From Methylocystis sp. Sn-Cys (GTDB lineage Bacteria > Pseudomonadota > Alphaproteobacteria > Rhizobiales > Beijerinckiaceae), in assembly GCF_016745395.1 (NCBI RefSeq), contig NZ_JAERVJ010000006.1, positions 202,764-266,763 of the forward strand: a stretch of DNA of 64,000 bases, in the 5' to 3' direction. Made by a program: the position numbers and the translations under genes. Positions 1 to 8,225 of this stretch are shown one piece after another. Within the stretch, counting starts at the first letter, position 1. Each line of letters begins with the position of its first letter. The notes under the pieces are model-generated. The model did not search any database. It was not told where the DNA came from and worked only from the letters and a program-made list of their open reading frames with translations.

Positions 1-1
1 G

Positions 2-478
2 CAGGACCGGCCCAACGCCACGATTGTTTTCTGGTCCTTCCGAGTGATGGTTGGTCTCGGCCTGCTGATGCTGTTGCTCGGGTTCCGGGGCCTGTGGCTG
101 CGCTGGCGCGAGCGACTCTATGACGACCGCACATTCCTGCGGTTTACGACAATGATGGGACCAAGCGGCACGATCGCGATTCTTGCCGGCTGGTTCACCA
201 CAGAGGTCGGGCGGCAGCCTTGGGTGATTTACGGCGCGATGCGGACCGAGCACGCAGTCTCGAACCACTCGGCTTTGGCGCTATCCGCCACGTTGCTCAT
301 GTTCGTCGTCATGTATGCCTCCGTCTTCGGGACCGGCATCGGTTACATGCTGAAGCTGGTTGCGAAAGGGCCGCAGGAGGGGCTGGGCGTCGAGAATATG
401 CCTAACCACGGACAGCCGCCGCATGCGGCCCGGCCGCTCTCCGCCGCCCCCGACAATATCCGCCCAGCAATCCGCTAA
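2..478 (+). CDS. cydA: cytochrome bd-type quinol oxidase subunit I, C-terminal part
   Basis: This is the last 158 codons of the larger membrane subunit of a cytochrome bd quinol oxidase, which oxidises quinol and reduces oxygen to water at the inner membrane. The reading frame is open to the left edge, so the gene starts outside the window. The family signature is visible as GWFTTEVGRQPW, followed by VIYG and three hydrophobic segments. The short C-terminal tail after the last membrane helix resembles the CioA/short-Q-loop type, but the diagnostic Q-loop lies outside the window. The gene lies 12 bp upstream of cydB and is clearly co-transcribed with it. Confidence 0.95.
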   Translation, partial: QDRPNATIVFWSFRVMVGLGLLMLLLGFRGLWLRWRERLYDDRTFLRFTTMMGPSGTIAILAGWFTTEVGRQPWVIYGAMRTEHAVSNHSALALSATLLMFVVMYASVFGTGIGYMLKLVAKGPQEGLGVENMPNHGQPPHAARPLSAAPDNIRPAIR

Positions 479-490
479 GGAGGCCCAACC

Positions 491-1498
491 ATGGGTATAG
501 ACCTTCCCCTCCTCTGGACCTTTGTCCTCACTTTCGGGCTCATGATGTATGTTGTCATGGATGGGTTCGACCTTGGCATCGGCATACTGTTCCCCTTTGT
601 GCGCGACCGTTCCGAACGAGACACCATGGTCAATACGGTGGCGCCGGTCTGGGACGGCAACGAGACGTGGTTGGTGCTCGGCGGAGCTGCTTTACTTGCA
701 GCCTTCCCGTTGACCTATTCGGTTCTCCTGAGCGCGCTCTATCTGCCGCTGGTCGCGATGCTTGCAGGTTTAATCTGGCGCGGGGCGGCCTTCGAGTTCC
801 GATTCAAGGCCGACGAGGCGCACAAGCCTTTCTGGGACAAGGCGTTCGCTTGGGGCTCTTATATCGCGACCTTTTCACAAGGCATCGCGCTGGGAGCCTA
901 TATCAACGGCTTCGAAGTCAGGGATGGCGCCTATGCCGGCGGTCTGCTGGACTGGCTCACCCCTTTCGGTCTCTTTACCGGCCTTGGCCTTTTGATCGCC
1001 TATGCTTTGCTCGGCGCAACATGGCTTGTGATGAAGACCGAAGGCCCTCTCCAACGCCGCATGCGCGCGCTCGCGCGGCCGGTCGCTATAGCTCTGCTCG
1101 GGGCCATCACGATCGTTAGCCTCTGGACGCCATACGCTCACGCGGAAGTGGCGGCCCGATGGTTCTCGCTGCCCAACTTCATATTCTTCGCCCCTGTGCC
1201 GATGCTCGTGCTGGCTACCACCTGTACGCTCCTGAAGACACTCGGCGACGACCGCGACGTTGCGCCCTTCCTGTTGACGCTGCTGCTGCTGTTTCTCGGC
1301 TATACAGGCCTGATCATCAGCCTCTGGCCAAACATCATTCCACCGGCCGTCTCCATTTGGGATGCAGCGGCGCCGGCGCAGAGCATGGGCTTCGCTCTGG
1401 CTGGAGCGCTATTCATCATCCCCTGCACCCTCGCCTACACTGCATGGTCTTACTATGTCTTCCGCGGCAAAGTGCGGACTGGCGAGGGCTATCACTAA
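491..1498 (+). CDS. cydB: cytochrome bd-type quinol oxidase subunit II
   Basis: 335-residue polytopic membrane protein, the second subunit of the bd oxidase. Family motifs are DGFDLGIGILFPF near residues 24-36 and VWDGNETWLVLGG near 53-65; eight or nine hydrophobic helices follow across the whole length, which is normal for CydB. The start is supported by a strong AAGGAGG ribosome site 7 bases upstream. The stop codon overlaps the start of the next small gene (TAATG), so translation is probably coupled. A bd oxidase gives high-affinity or cyanide-tolerant respiration. Confidence 0.96.
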   Translation: MGIDLPLLWTFVLTFGLMMYVVMDGFDLGIGILFPFVRDRSERDTMVNTVAPVWDGNETWLVLGGAALLAAFPLTYSVLLSALYLPLVAMLAGLIWRGAAFEFRFKADEAHKPFWDKAFAWGSYIATFSQGIALGAYINGFEVRDGAYAGGLLDWLTPFGLFTGLGLLIAYALLGATWLVMKTEGPLQRRMRALARPVAIALLGAITIVSLWTPYAHAEVAARWFSLPNFIFFAPVPMLVLATTCTLLKTLGDDRDVAPFLLTLLLLFLGYTGLIISLWPNIIPPAVSIWDAAAPAQSMGFALAGALFIIPCTLAYTAWSYYVFRGKVRTGEGYH

Positions 1499-1641
1499 TG
1501 CGAGCCCTTCCGCTCTTTCGGATCGTATGGGTCCGCCGTCTCGGCTGGCTCGTTGCCCTTTGGGTCGGGAGCGTAGTCGCACTCGCCGCCGTTGCGATGC
1601 TATTTCGGACCGTTATGAGTCTTGCCGGGTTGACGAGATGA
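1498..1641 (+). CDS. DUF2474 small membrane protein of the cyd operon
   Basis: 47-residue protein with one hydrophobic helix, starting inside the stop codon of cydB. The basic, tryptophan-rich N-terminus (WVRRLGWLVALW) followed by a single helix and a GLT-like C-terminus matches the DUF2474 family, found directly downstream of cydAB/cioAB in many proteobacteria. By analogy with CydX it is probably a small accessory subunit that stabilises the oxidase; this role is inferred from position and size. Confidence 0.85.
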   Translation: MRALPLFRIVWVRRLGWLVALWVGSVVALAAVAMLFRTVMSLAGLTR

Positions 1642-1856
1642 ACGGCGGCGTATCCAGCGTCGCCCGCGCCGCCGGGCCCGTGCCGGTCGGATCATCCGTA
1701 CAACGAGGAAGCGGACCTCGACCAATTACTCGATTCTTTTGCGGCTTGCCCGACGCAATGACTGGAAATTGATCGAATGATTGAATATGTCAGGAGTTCT
1801 AGCCCACGAATTGCAGGCATAGACTAAAGCGTCGGCTACGGGTTTCGAAATCGAGA

Positions 1857-3269
1857 ATGTTTGGCGCAGAGGCTCGAATGACTGGGAAGCAGCAGTACTG
1901 GCTGCCGGAGATTGAGAACGCCGGAAAGCCGGTATATCTGGAGATTGCCGACGCAATCGAAAGGGACGTTGAGTCTGGCCGGCTTGCCGTGTCTGCGCGC
2001 TTGCCCCCGCAGCGCTATGTCGCGGATAAGCTCGGGGTGAACCTCGCGACGGTGGCGCGAGCCTATACCGAAGCGCAGCAACGCGGTCTGATAGACTCCC
2101 GGGTCGGGCAAGGGACCTTTGTCCGCCGCCCCGCCGAACGACGGACTGCGGCGCCGCCGCGTTCCCCCATGCGCGGCGACATGCTGATGAACATGCCTCC
2201 CGAACCCTACGCGCCTGCCCTCCTGGAAAGGATGCAAGCCGGGATAGAGGGGCTGGACGATTTACCGTCTCTCCTACGCTACCAGGAATTCGGCGGCTCG
2301 CCGGAAGCCCGCGCAGCCGGCGCACGTTGGCTATCGCCGCGGCTGGGCGACCTGGCGCTCGACCGTTTGCTCGTGTTCCCGGGCGCGCAGGCGTCTCTCC
2401 TTTGCGTGCTGTCGGGCTTTACGCAGCCGGGAGACGTGGTGTGTTGCGAAGAGCTCACCTATCCTGGCTTCAAAAGCTTGGCTCAGCAATTCGGGCTACG
2501 TCTCGTCGGCCTGCCCTTGGATGATGAAGGAATCGATGCGTCGGCCTTCGCGAAGGCCTGTAATGATGCGGCCGTCAAATTGCTCTACATGAATCCCACG
2601 CTCTTGAACCCGACGACGACGACAACTTCGAAAAGACGGCGCGAAGCGCTGATCAAGGTGGCGAGGGCGCAAGGGGTGATGATTCTTGAGGATGACGCCT
2701 ATGGCGCGTTGCCCCTCGAATCTCCGCCATCATTCGCTCGATTGGCCCCCGACATTACCTTTCACGTGTCGAGTCTCGCCAAATGCGTCGGCGCAGGATT
2801 ACGCGTCGCTTATATGAGCGTGCCAGAAGGCAGACATGCCGCGAGGCTTATGTCCGCGTTGAGCATGACCAACGTGTTCGCGTCTCCCATTACCACCGCG
2901 ATCGCCACCCGTTGGATCGAAGAAGGCGTTGCCAGCGCTGCTTTGGAAGGCATAAGGAGCGAGACGCGCGCGCGGCAGGAGCTGGTTGCTCGAACGCTTC
3001 CGGTCGGAAGCTATGTTTCGGATCCAGAGGCTTTCCACCTATGGCTTCGTCTGCCACAGGGCTGGAATCGGCACGCGTTCGAGTCCCATTTGCGAGGACT
3101 TGGCGTCAGTGTTGCAGTGAGCGACGCGTTCGCTGTCACCTCCGCTCCGCCGGAGGCCGTACGCCTCTGTCTCGGCGGACCAGCCTCTCGATCGGACGTC
3201 CAGACCTCCCTTGCTATCCTAGCCGATAGCCTCGCTCCGCGCCCATTGATGGCATCCATGGTAATTTGA
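1857..3269 (+). CDS. MocR-type (GntR-aminotransferase) transcriptional regulator
   Basis: 470-residue fusion of an N-terminal winged-helix GntR domain (about residues 20-90, with PPQRYVADKLGVN and GTFVRR) and a fold-type-I PLP aminotransferase-like domain from about residue 110 to the end. PLP-site features are LEDDAYG (about 279) and the Schiff-base lysine K309 in SSLAKCVGAGLR. MocR proteins sense PLP or amino-compound adducts and control vitamin B6, GABA, taurine or related genes. A start at 1878 (residue 8) is also possible. The target is unknown; neither neighbour is an obvious PLP gene, so it may act elsewhere. Confidence 0.9.
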   Translation: MFGAEARMTGKQQYWLPEIENAGKPVYLEIADAIERDVESGRLAVSARLPPQRYVADKLGVNLATVARAYTEAQQRGLIDSRVGQGTFVRRPAERRTAAPPRSPMRGDMLMNMPPEPYAPALLERMQAGIEGLDDLPSLLRYQEFGGSPEARAAGARWLSPRLGDLALDRLLVFPGAQASLLCVLSGFTQPGDVVCCEELTYPGFKSLAQQFGLRLVGLPLDDEGIDASAFAKACNDAAVKLLYMNPTLLNPTTTTTSKRRREALIKVARAQGVMILEDDAYGALPLESPPSFARLAPDITFHVSSLAKCVGAGLRVAYMSVPEGRHAARLMSALSMTNVFASPITTAIATRWIEEGVASAALEGIRSETRARQELVARTLPVGSYVSDPEAFHLWLRLPQGWNRHAFESHLRGLGVSVAVSDAFAVTSAPPEAVRLCLGGPASRSDVQTSLAILADSLAPRPLMASMVI

Positions 3270-3789
3270 CCTGAGGTCCGCGGATGTATCGCAATGAAAC
3301 CAGCGAGTCTTGGAGGATTTCCTTGGCTACGCTTTCAACGAAAGCGGTCGAAATCGGCTGTCGATCGTGGCGTCGCCGTCCTAGCACTACTTTGGCAGTC
3401 TGCGTCGGCTGCGGGGGATTCCGGTTTGGCATCGAAGCAGCTAGGCTGCGTCGTCATGAATCGCTGGAGGCGGGTCATGGCGACGATAGCTGCGCATTTG
3501 GGCGTCGATGCGTTGCGTGAGCGGTATGTTTCGAGTTCGAACGCGCGCGGGGCGCGGCATTTTCATGCGCCCGGGCTTTTTTCTTTAGCCTCATGCCGAG
3601 ACCTTCGCAGACGCTCAGAGATAATCCGATGCAGCCGCTTGTCAGTGCTGTCCCGGACAGAGCTTGGGCTCAAGAGCGAGAAGCGTGGAGAGGCTCGCGG
3701 AACTTTGGCGGCTTCTCTTCCCGAGCGCGAGGATAAGCGCGCGGCCGCGCGCTCAACCTCCGGATGAGTTCGGATTGCCTTTCAGGCGA
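3270..3789. other. gene-poor stretch with transposase debris
   Basis: No convincing gene is visible. Open frames on the plus strand have atypical composition and no recognisable fold. Near 3477-3575 a short peptide resembles the N-terminus of IS630-type transposases (listed separately). Confidence 0.5.
3477..3575 (+). pseudogene. IS630-type transposase N-terminal remnant
   Basis: The 33 codons MATIAAHLGVDALRERYVSS and onward through ARGARHFHA resemble the start of IS630-family helix-turn-helix proteins, which typically read '...L..EELEERYR.S.DA..ARHYQAIWLL'. The similarity stops after 'HFHA' and the frame runs into unrelated sequence, so only the first turn of the HTH remains. Identification is by pattern recall over a short stretch and could be coincidence. 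Confidence 0.35.
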
Positions 3790-4011
3790 TTACCTGAAAC
3801 AGCGGAGCGTGCCGTTCGGCATGCGAGTGGCAGGATGGCCCGTCCTTCTCAGGCACCAGTCCCGATTTTGACCGCCGAACACGCAAAAACCCCGCCCATT
3901 CCGATGCCCGTTTGGGCCGCAACCGCCCAACGCGAAAGCAGGCGTAGCCACAGAAGACACCGCGGCGGAAAGAATAGCAGCGCACAATGCAAAGGAAAGT
4001 CTATTCATCAT
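3790..4011 (-). CDS. small secreted GCG-motif protein
   Basis: 73-residue protein with a clear Sec signal peptide (MMNRLSFALCAAILSAAVSS, cleavage near AFA) and a mature part of about 45 residues starting GGCGPNGHRNGRG. The cysteine/glycine-rich mature part resembles the alphaproteobacterial GCG/CRPN small exported proteins of unknown function. Four cysteines could form disulfides. Function unknown; the initiator could be either of the two adjacent methionines. Confidence 0.6.
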   Translation of the reverse strand: MMNRLSFALCAAILSAAVSSVATPAFALGGCGPNGHRNGRGFCVFGGQNRDWCLRRTGHPATRMPNGTLRCFR

Positions 4012-4260
4012 TCAACCCCGACTCTTATCGCCATCCGAATAAGTGGCGCGTCGATCTTAGCGCCTGAGAGTAACTTAGGCAGGTCCCGCAAGACTTTGAA
4101 TTAGGCTATGCCTACCGCAGTCTTACTTCGGCCCCCTCAACATTCTTAAAAACCAATGCATGAGGATGGCGGCGGCGAGCAATCCGCTGCTTCCAAGGTT
4201 CATTGCGCACAATCTCCAAAAGCCGTTACCGCGGCCGTCCTGCGCGAGGTTTATCCACGC

Positions 4261-4559
4261 TCAAACCCTGAAGCTCTCCCCTTTGAAGCTGTAGCAATTC
4301 CTTTTGATGAGCTTCAGATTGGCCGGGCAAACTGCATCGCCCGCGAGCACTTCGAATTTACCGGTTTCGGCGCCTTCGGCGTCGGGACGGCGCGAACGTG
4401 GAGGCTTTGGATCAGCCCGCGCCGAGCGATCGACGCGGCGAGTTCTTCGATAGAAACGCCCGCCTGCATGCGCCGGACATTCGATTGCGACAAAACGAGC
4501 TTGTCGAACGGGATATCGCGGGAGGAGGAGAGCGTGATCTTCTGGGCGGCTTTCGCCAC
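4261..4559 (-). pseudogene. ParB/RepB-type partition protein, truncated and frameshifted
   Basis: The first 57 codons (MAKAAQKITLSSSRDIPFDK, then LVLSQSNVRR and EELAASIARRGLIQSL) match the N-terminal domain of plasmid ParB proteins of alphaproteobacteria. The frame then breaks near 4388; the expected continuation (DAEGAETGKFEVLAG) is found in another frame and soon decays. The ParB box and the HTH/centromere-binding domain are absent. An intact gene would be several hundred codons longer. It is therefore a relic of a plasmid partition locus. Confidence 0.75.
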
Positions 4560-4679
4560 GGTTGTTACTCCGCGACGAGCCGAGGCCCTCTCTCTCGCCC
4601 AATTCCTCGTCAGTGCGCCAAGCGCAGCCCTCTAGCTCTATACGTAGAAAGGAGAATCACACCGGGTTAGATGCTCAAC

Positions 4680-4775
4680 TACCGACCACTCCGGAGGGTG
4701 AAAGCCCCTCCCTGCCACACCGTGCAGCGTGGGGCGGGAAGCGAACGGGTGAGGCCGACCGGGGGCTTCGGGATC
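4680..4775 (+). other. stem-loop-rich segment, possible group II intron relic
   Basis: A GC-rich hairpin pairs 4711-4720 (CCTGCCACAC) with 4729-4738 (GTGGGGCGGG) and is framed by GAAAGCCCCTCC and GAACGGGTGAGGCC. These flanks are reminiscent of domain-I elements of bacterial group II introns, which would explain why the following metallophosphoesterase lacks its N-terminus. No reverse-transcriptase reading frame is present. Identification is tentative. Confidence 0.25.
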
Positions 4776-4787
4776 GGTGCGTTCTCG

Positions 4788-5069
4788 CCGAGCGTCCGAC
4801 TGTGATCGCGACCCACCACGCCCCGCATCCGGATGCGGTGGCGGCGCGCTTCTCGAACGACCCGCTTACGCCTTGCTTCGTGAGCCACCTCTCGGACGTC
4901 ATCGAAGCGCGTCAACCGACGCTTTGGATCCACGGCCACACCCACGACTCCTTCGACTACCGGGGCGGGGCGATGCGCGTCGTCTGCAATCTCAAGGGGC
5001 TATGGGCCCATAAGGCCGGCGCGACGGCTAGAGAACGTGGACTTCGGGATGAAGATTGTGGAGCTTTGA
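4788..5069 (+). pseudogene. metallophosphoesterase C-terminal remnant
   Basis: The reading frame encodes VIATHHAPHP, SDVIEARQPTLW and IHGHTHDSFDYR, the C-terminal metal-binding blocks of calcineurin-like phosphoesterases (GHTH is a metal-ligand motif). The N-terminal half is missing. Near 4996-4999 a run of four G shifts the frame: removing one G restores GYGPIRPARRLENVDFG and a stop at 5067-5069, exactly the expected family C-terminus. The gene is thus both truncated and frameshifted. Confidence 0.75.
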
Positions 5070-5162
5070 AACCGTAAATGCACAGCTCGACCATCAATCG
5101 TGGCCACCGCGCCTTCGGCGCGGCGGCCACCAAATCAACCTTCCGGTCACGCCAAAGTCAGG

Positions 5163-5846
5163 TCAGAATTTCGTGAGGCTGAGGAGATCACTGGCGTCGA
5201 AGCGGTAATTGACGCCGGCTCGAACGACGTGAAAGCTGATGTCCCGCTTGCCGCCGGGGCCGCCCGCGGCGCCGCCCGAGACGTCGTTGAAGAGATACTC
5301 AGCCTTCGCCGACCAATTGCGTGCAAAGGTCCATTCGGCGCCGCCGCCCACTGTCCAGCCCGTCGCGACGCCGCCGCCGGCGCCCGCATAGGCGAAGCCG
5401 CCCGTGCCATAGAGCAGCAAGGTCGGACTAAGCGCCAGAACCCCGACGCGCGCCCGCAAAGTGCCGAACCAGGGAACAGAACGTGCGCCTTGCGCTCCCG
5501 GAAATGGGACAAGGGGCGCAGCGCCGGCAGCGAATGCAGTCGGGTCGAACAGAGCCGGACGTCGGCCGGAGAGGGAAAGGCTGGTTCCCTGAAAATCGGT
5601 TTCGAGACCGACCACGAACAGCGGCGTCAACTGATAATTGTAACCGATCTGCGCGCCGCCGACGACGCCGCCCGCGCCGCGTTCCGGCCATCCGCCGCCG
5701 AGGTTCAGGCCGAGGTAAAGCCCGTTCCACAGAGCGGCGGGCGGGGGCGGCGGCGTGTAAACGGGCTTGCGCGAAGGAAGATCGGCGGCCCGCGTCGGTT
5801 CGAGGAGCGCGATCAGGGCGAGGATGGAGAGCGTGGGTTTTTTCAT
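5163..5846 (-). CDS. small outer-membrane beta-barrel protein
   Basis: 227-residue protein with a signal peptide (MKKPTLSILALIALLEPTRA), then a proline-rich linker (PPPPPAALWNGLYLG) and alternating beta-strand pattern ending in aromatic VNYRFD and KF. This is the architecture of the OmpA-like/Omp31 porin family of Rhizobiales. The start at 5846 is chosen because the upstream extension is basic and precedes a normal signal peptide. Transcription probably begins at the promoter at 6081-6109, leaving a leader of about 240 nt with strong hairpins. Role unknown; perhaps a surface porin controlled by the DUF6502 regulator. Confidence 0.8.
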   Translation of the reverse strand: MKKPTLSILALIALLEPTRAADLPSRKPVYTPPPPPAALWNGLYLGLNLGGGWPERGAGGVVGGAQIGYNYQLTPLFVVGLETDFQGTSLSLSGRRPALFDPTAFAAGAAPLVPFPGAQGARSVPWFGTLRARVGVLALSPTLLLYGTGGFAYAGAGGGVATGWTVGGGAEWTFARNWSAKAEYLFNDVSGGAAGGPGGKRDISFHVVRAGVNYRFDASDLLSLTKF

Positions 5847-5879
5847 TTCCGTGAAATCCTGCTTTCGGTTTTCAGTTGA

Positions 5880-6020
5880 CCCCTGCCGCCACTGGACGGC
5901 AGTGGCCCGGCAGGGGATGCCCGCCGGGCACGGATCGGCGGCTCGAGAGGGCAAGAAGCCGGCCGACCGGGCGACCGCTCACTCGCGCGGCCGTTCGTTC
6001 CGACCCGGCTGGCCGGGTCG
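5880..6020 (-). promoter_or_regulatory. structured 5' leader of the outer-membrane protein gene
   Basis: Three strong inverted repeats lie in the untranslated leader of the downstream minus-strand gene. One pairs 5880-5887 with 5909-5916 and continues with 5889-5894 against 5900-5905. A second is TGCCC-GCC-GGGCA at about 5918-5930. The third pairs 6001-6009 with 6012-6020 (CGACCCGGC / GCCGGGTCG). They could form a regulatory RNA structure or attenuator; no known riboswitch consensus is recognised. Confidence 0.45.
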
Positions 6021-6060
6021 GCCGTCACTTCGAAGAGGCGTCGATAGAGCGGCGCCGCTT

Positions 6061-6109
6061 CGTGTGAAATTTACCCACGTATACTGCGTGGGTAAATTTC
6101 ACACGTCAA
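6061..6109 (-). promoter_or_regulatory. promoter overlapped by a perfect 19-bp inverted repeat
   Basis: Arms 6061-6079 and 6087-6105 are perfect inverted repeats separated by 7 bp. Read on the minus strand, TTGACG (6109-6104) is followed 17 bp later by CAGTAT (6086-6081), a sigma70-like promoter pointing at the outer-membrane protein gene. The -35 box and spacer closely match the plus-strand promoter at 8226-8254, and both sites contain GTGGG/CCCAC half-sites. It is probably an operator for the neighbouring DUF6502 protein. Confidence 0.65.
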
Positions 6110-6176
6110 CAGCCTGCGCGGGAATTTCGTCGCCATTCGCGGACTGTTATCGCAGAAAACAGTTGGTTACGCGCGC

Positions 6177-7328
6177 TCAGCGCCTCGGACGGCCGCCGGG
6201 ACCAGGCATTCCAGGCCCCGGGAAGCCGCCAGGAGGCGCTCCGCCGGCTCCGAACGGGAACGGATCTCCAAAGCCGCCAGAGGGCACATTTCCGAAATTG
6301 GGTGGGGCCTCGGCGCCGGACCGCGACCCGCCACCGTCGCCCGCGGGCGCCGGCGCGGTTTCCTCGACGCTTTTCATCCGCTGGCGGAAATCCTTACCTG
6401 AACCCTTCTCGCCGAGGCTTTCCGAGGCGCGGAAGGTCTCGATGGACCATCCGCCGTTCCGGTCCATGGCTACGCCGATCACGGCGCGGATGACGCCATA
6501 GAAGGAGGGGTCGCGCCGCGCCGTCAGCATCGGCCCGGCGGCAGCGGCGACCATATCGCCGTCCCGTTCGACATAGGTTTCGACGAGCGCCTGTCGCACC
6601 CCGCGCGGCAGCCACTCGTCAGGCGCGACATGGGAAACCTCGAAGGCTCCGGCGGCGACTGCGCCGCGCAGCGCGACCCGTTGTCCAGCCAGCGACCGCG
6701 CCGCGCCGGCGAGCGGTTGCGCCCCGATCGCCAGCCGTCCGTCCGCGTCACGCGTCACCGTGCCAACGATTTGCGCTACCGCGGCATCGACGGGCTCGAC
6801 AAGGCTTGCGACGATCGTCTGATCCGGCAGGCGCAGTCCGCTGACTGCGACATGCTGCCCGACAGCCAGTCCGCCGGCGGCGACGCCACGCCCGAGTTCG
6901 ACCTTCTGCCCCAGGATGCGCAGGCTGCGACCGGAGATCGATTCGATCGACCCCACCACCTCGTGCAGGATGCGGATGCGCGTCGTCGTAAAGCCCGCTT
7001 CATTGCGCTGCGCGACGAGCGACACGACATGGCCGACGCGCATGCGCGAAACATCGACCGGCTGTCCGTCTATCGTCACCTCCGCCGTCGGCGCGTAGGA
7101 AATCTTCAGCCCGTTGACGAGAATGCTGCCGAAGCCGCGGATCGTGCCGACGACGCCGGTGCCCCCCAATCCATTGTCGGGGTCGGGAAGCACGGAAATG
7201 TAGCCGGTGCCCCCGAGGCCGTTGTCCTTCGGCTTCTCTCCGGCGCGCCCGGGCGCCGCGCCGTTGGCGAGACAGGCGAAGAGAGAAGCGATCAGCCGGC
7301 GCCGGTCGAGCCGTAGAAATCCTGTCAC
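6177..7328 (-). CDS. exported protein with DUF5666-like repeats
   Basis: 383-residue protein. It starts at a GTG that overlaps the stop codon of the upstream DUF6502 gene (GTGA), so the pair is translationally coupled. The N-terminus is a signal peptide (RRLIASLFACLANGAAPGRA), followed by a repeated NGLGGTG motif and then several beta-rich units of about 60 residues (GTIRGFGSILVNG, VGSIESISGRSLRILGQ, VGTVTRDADGRLAIGAQ) that look like DUF5666/OB-like repeats. The C-terminus is glycine/proline rich and disordered. The same DUF6502-DUF5666 arrangement occurs elsewhere in proteobacteria; function unknown, possibly an envelope protein sensed or controlled with DUF6502. Confidence 0.75.
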   Translation of the reverse strand: MTGFLRLDRRRLIASLFACLANGAAPGRAGEKPKDNGLGGTGYISVLPDPDNGLGGTGVVGTIRGFGSILVNGLKISYAPTAEVTIDGQPVDVSRMRVGHVVSLVAQRNEAGFTTTRIRILHEVVGSIESISGRSLRILGQKVELGRGVAAGGLAVGQHVAVSGLRLPDQTIVASLVEPVDAAVAQIVGTVTRDADGRLAIGAQPLAGAARSLAGQRVALRGAVAAGAFEVSHVAPDEWLPRGVRQALVETYVERDGDMVAAAAGPMLTARRDPSFYGVIRAVIGVAMDRNGGWSIETFRASESLGEKGSGKDFRQRMKSVEETAPAPAGDGGGSRSGAEAPPNFGNVPSGGFGDPFPFGAGGAPPGGFPGPGMPGPGGRPRR

Positions 7329-8179
7329 GACGGCTCTCCCGGCTGGTTTTCCGGCGCGCCGTCGCCGCGCGGCTCCCGTTCGCGGTAGACATAGACGCCG
7401 AAGTTCCAGCGCCACTCGCCGCCGGCGTCGCCCCGGTGAAGCGTCTGCGCCTCGCGGTTGGCCGCGAGCAACGCCTCCATCGCCACTTTGCGGGACAGCG
7501 CCTCGAGCTGGCGCGCCACATCCTCGGACAGGCCCTCGTAATGGACAGCGCGCTCGAGGAAGGGCGCCGGGTTCGAGGTCACGTTCTCTACAGCCGCGGC
7601 GATATGGTCGTGCAGATTGCGGCCGAAGTAATGGAGCTGTCGATCGTCGCCGCGGTTCGGCGCGATCGCCGCCTCGGTGAGGACCACGCGGCCCTTGGCG
7701 TCGAGGACTACGATCTTGCGATCAAGCCACTCGTCGAGCACGGCTCGCGGGCGAAGATCCTTGGTGACCTCCTCGACCAGCGACTCGAAGGTAGGCCCGG
7801 AGCCCGCGCGCCGCAGCGGCGCCGGCGCGCCGTTCCTGTCCGTGAAGCGGCGGTCGGCCAGCCACAGAGCGACGATCTGGGTCGTGCGGGACAGCGAGGC
7901 CGGCGTCATGCGGACCGGAGCCCCCGCTTCACGCAGACGCCGGACCTCCTTGCGGTGGATTCCCGTCAAGAGGCTGATGCGGCTGTCGGTCTGCTCCTTG
8001 TCCGGCAAGGCGAAATCATGGACGGCGACATTGACGTAAAGCTCCCGCAGCAGGTCGCAGAGTGCTGGAAAGGTCGTGCCGCAGCGGATGAACAGCCGCA
8101 CGAGCGGGCGCAGCAGGCGCGCGATCGGCTGCTGAAGCTTCTGCGCGTCTGGGAGCGCGTCGTCGCGGCTTTCGGTCAT
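7325..8179 (-). CDS. DUF6502 family protein, probable DNA-binding regulator
   Basis: 284-residue cytosolic protein matching the DUF6502 pattern: an N-terminal helical domain (LLRPLVRLFIRCG, FPALCDLLRELYVNVA) with a helix-turn-helix-like segment (DSRISLLTGIHRKEVRRLRE, about residues 65-85) and a C-terminal domain ending near an aromatic NFGVYVYRE. No catalytic motif is visible. It is the first gene of a two-gene unit with the DUF5666-like gene. Palindromes with GTGGG half-sites lie just upstream (8203-8219 and 8231-8278) and before the outer-membrane gene, so it may be an autoregulated repressor; this is inference. Confidence 0.75.
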   Translation of the reverse strand: MTESRDDALPDAQKLQQPIARLLRPLVRLFIRCGTTFPALCDLLRELYVNVAVHDFALPDKEQTDSRISLLTGIHRKEVRRLREAGAPVRMTPASLSRTTQIVALWLADRRFTDRNGAPAPLRRAGSGPTFESLVEEVTKDLRPRAVLDEWLDRKIVVLDAKGRVVLTEAAIAPNRGDDRQLHYFGRNLHDHIAAAVENVTSNPAPFLERAVHYEGLSEDVARQLEALSRKVAMEALLAANREAQTLHRGDAGGEWRWNFGVYVYREREPRGDGAPENQPGEPS

Positions 8180-8202
8180 GAACCTTGGTAACCCGAGTCA
8201 AA

Positions 8203-8219
8203 GTGGGACACAATCCCAC
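8203..8219. promoter_or_regulatory. GTGGGA-N5-TCCCAC palindrome
   Basis: A perfect 6-bp inverted repeat, 24 bp upstream of the DUF6502 start codon. It shares the GTGGGA half-site with the larger inverted repeats at 8231-8278 and 6061-6105. Probable protein-binding site controlling the DUF6502 operon. Confidence 0.45.
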
Positions 8220-8225
8220 GCCTCC

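Noticed and set aside
1726..2325. 199-codon open frame on the minus strand opposite the MocR gene
   Set aside because: Arginine/alanine/serine-rich shadow of a GC-rich gene; the plus-strand protein has clear domains.
6630..7316. 228-codon open frame on the plus strand within the DUF5666-like gene
   Set aside because: Antisense shadow with biased composition; no motif or ribosome site.
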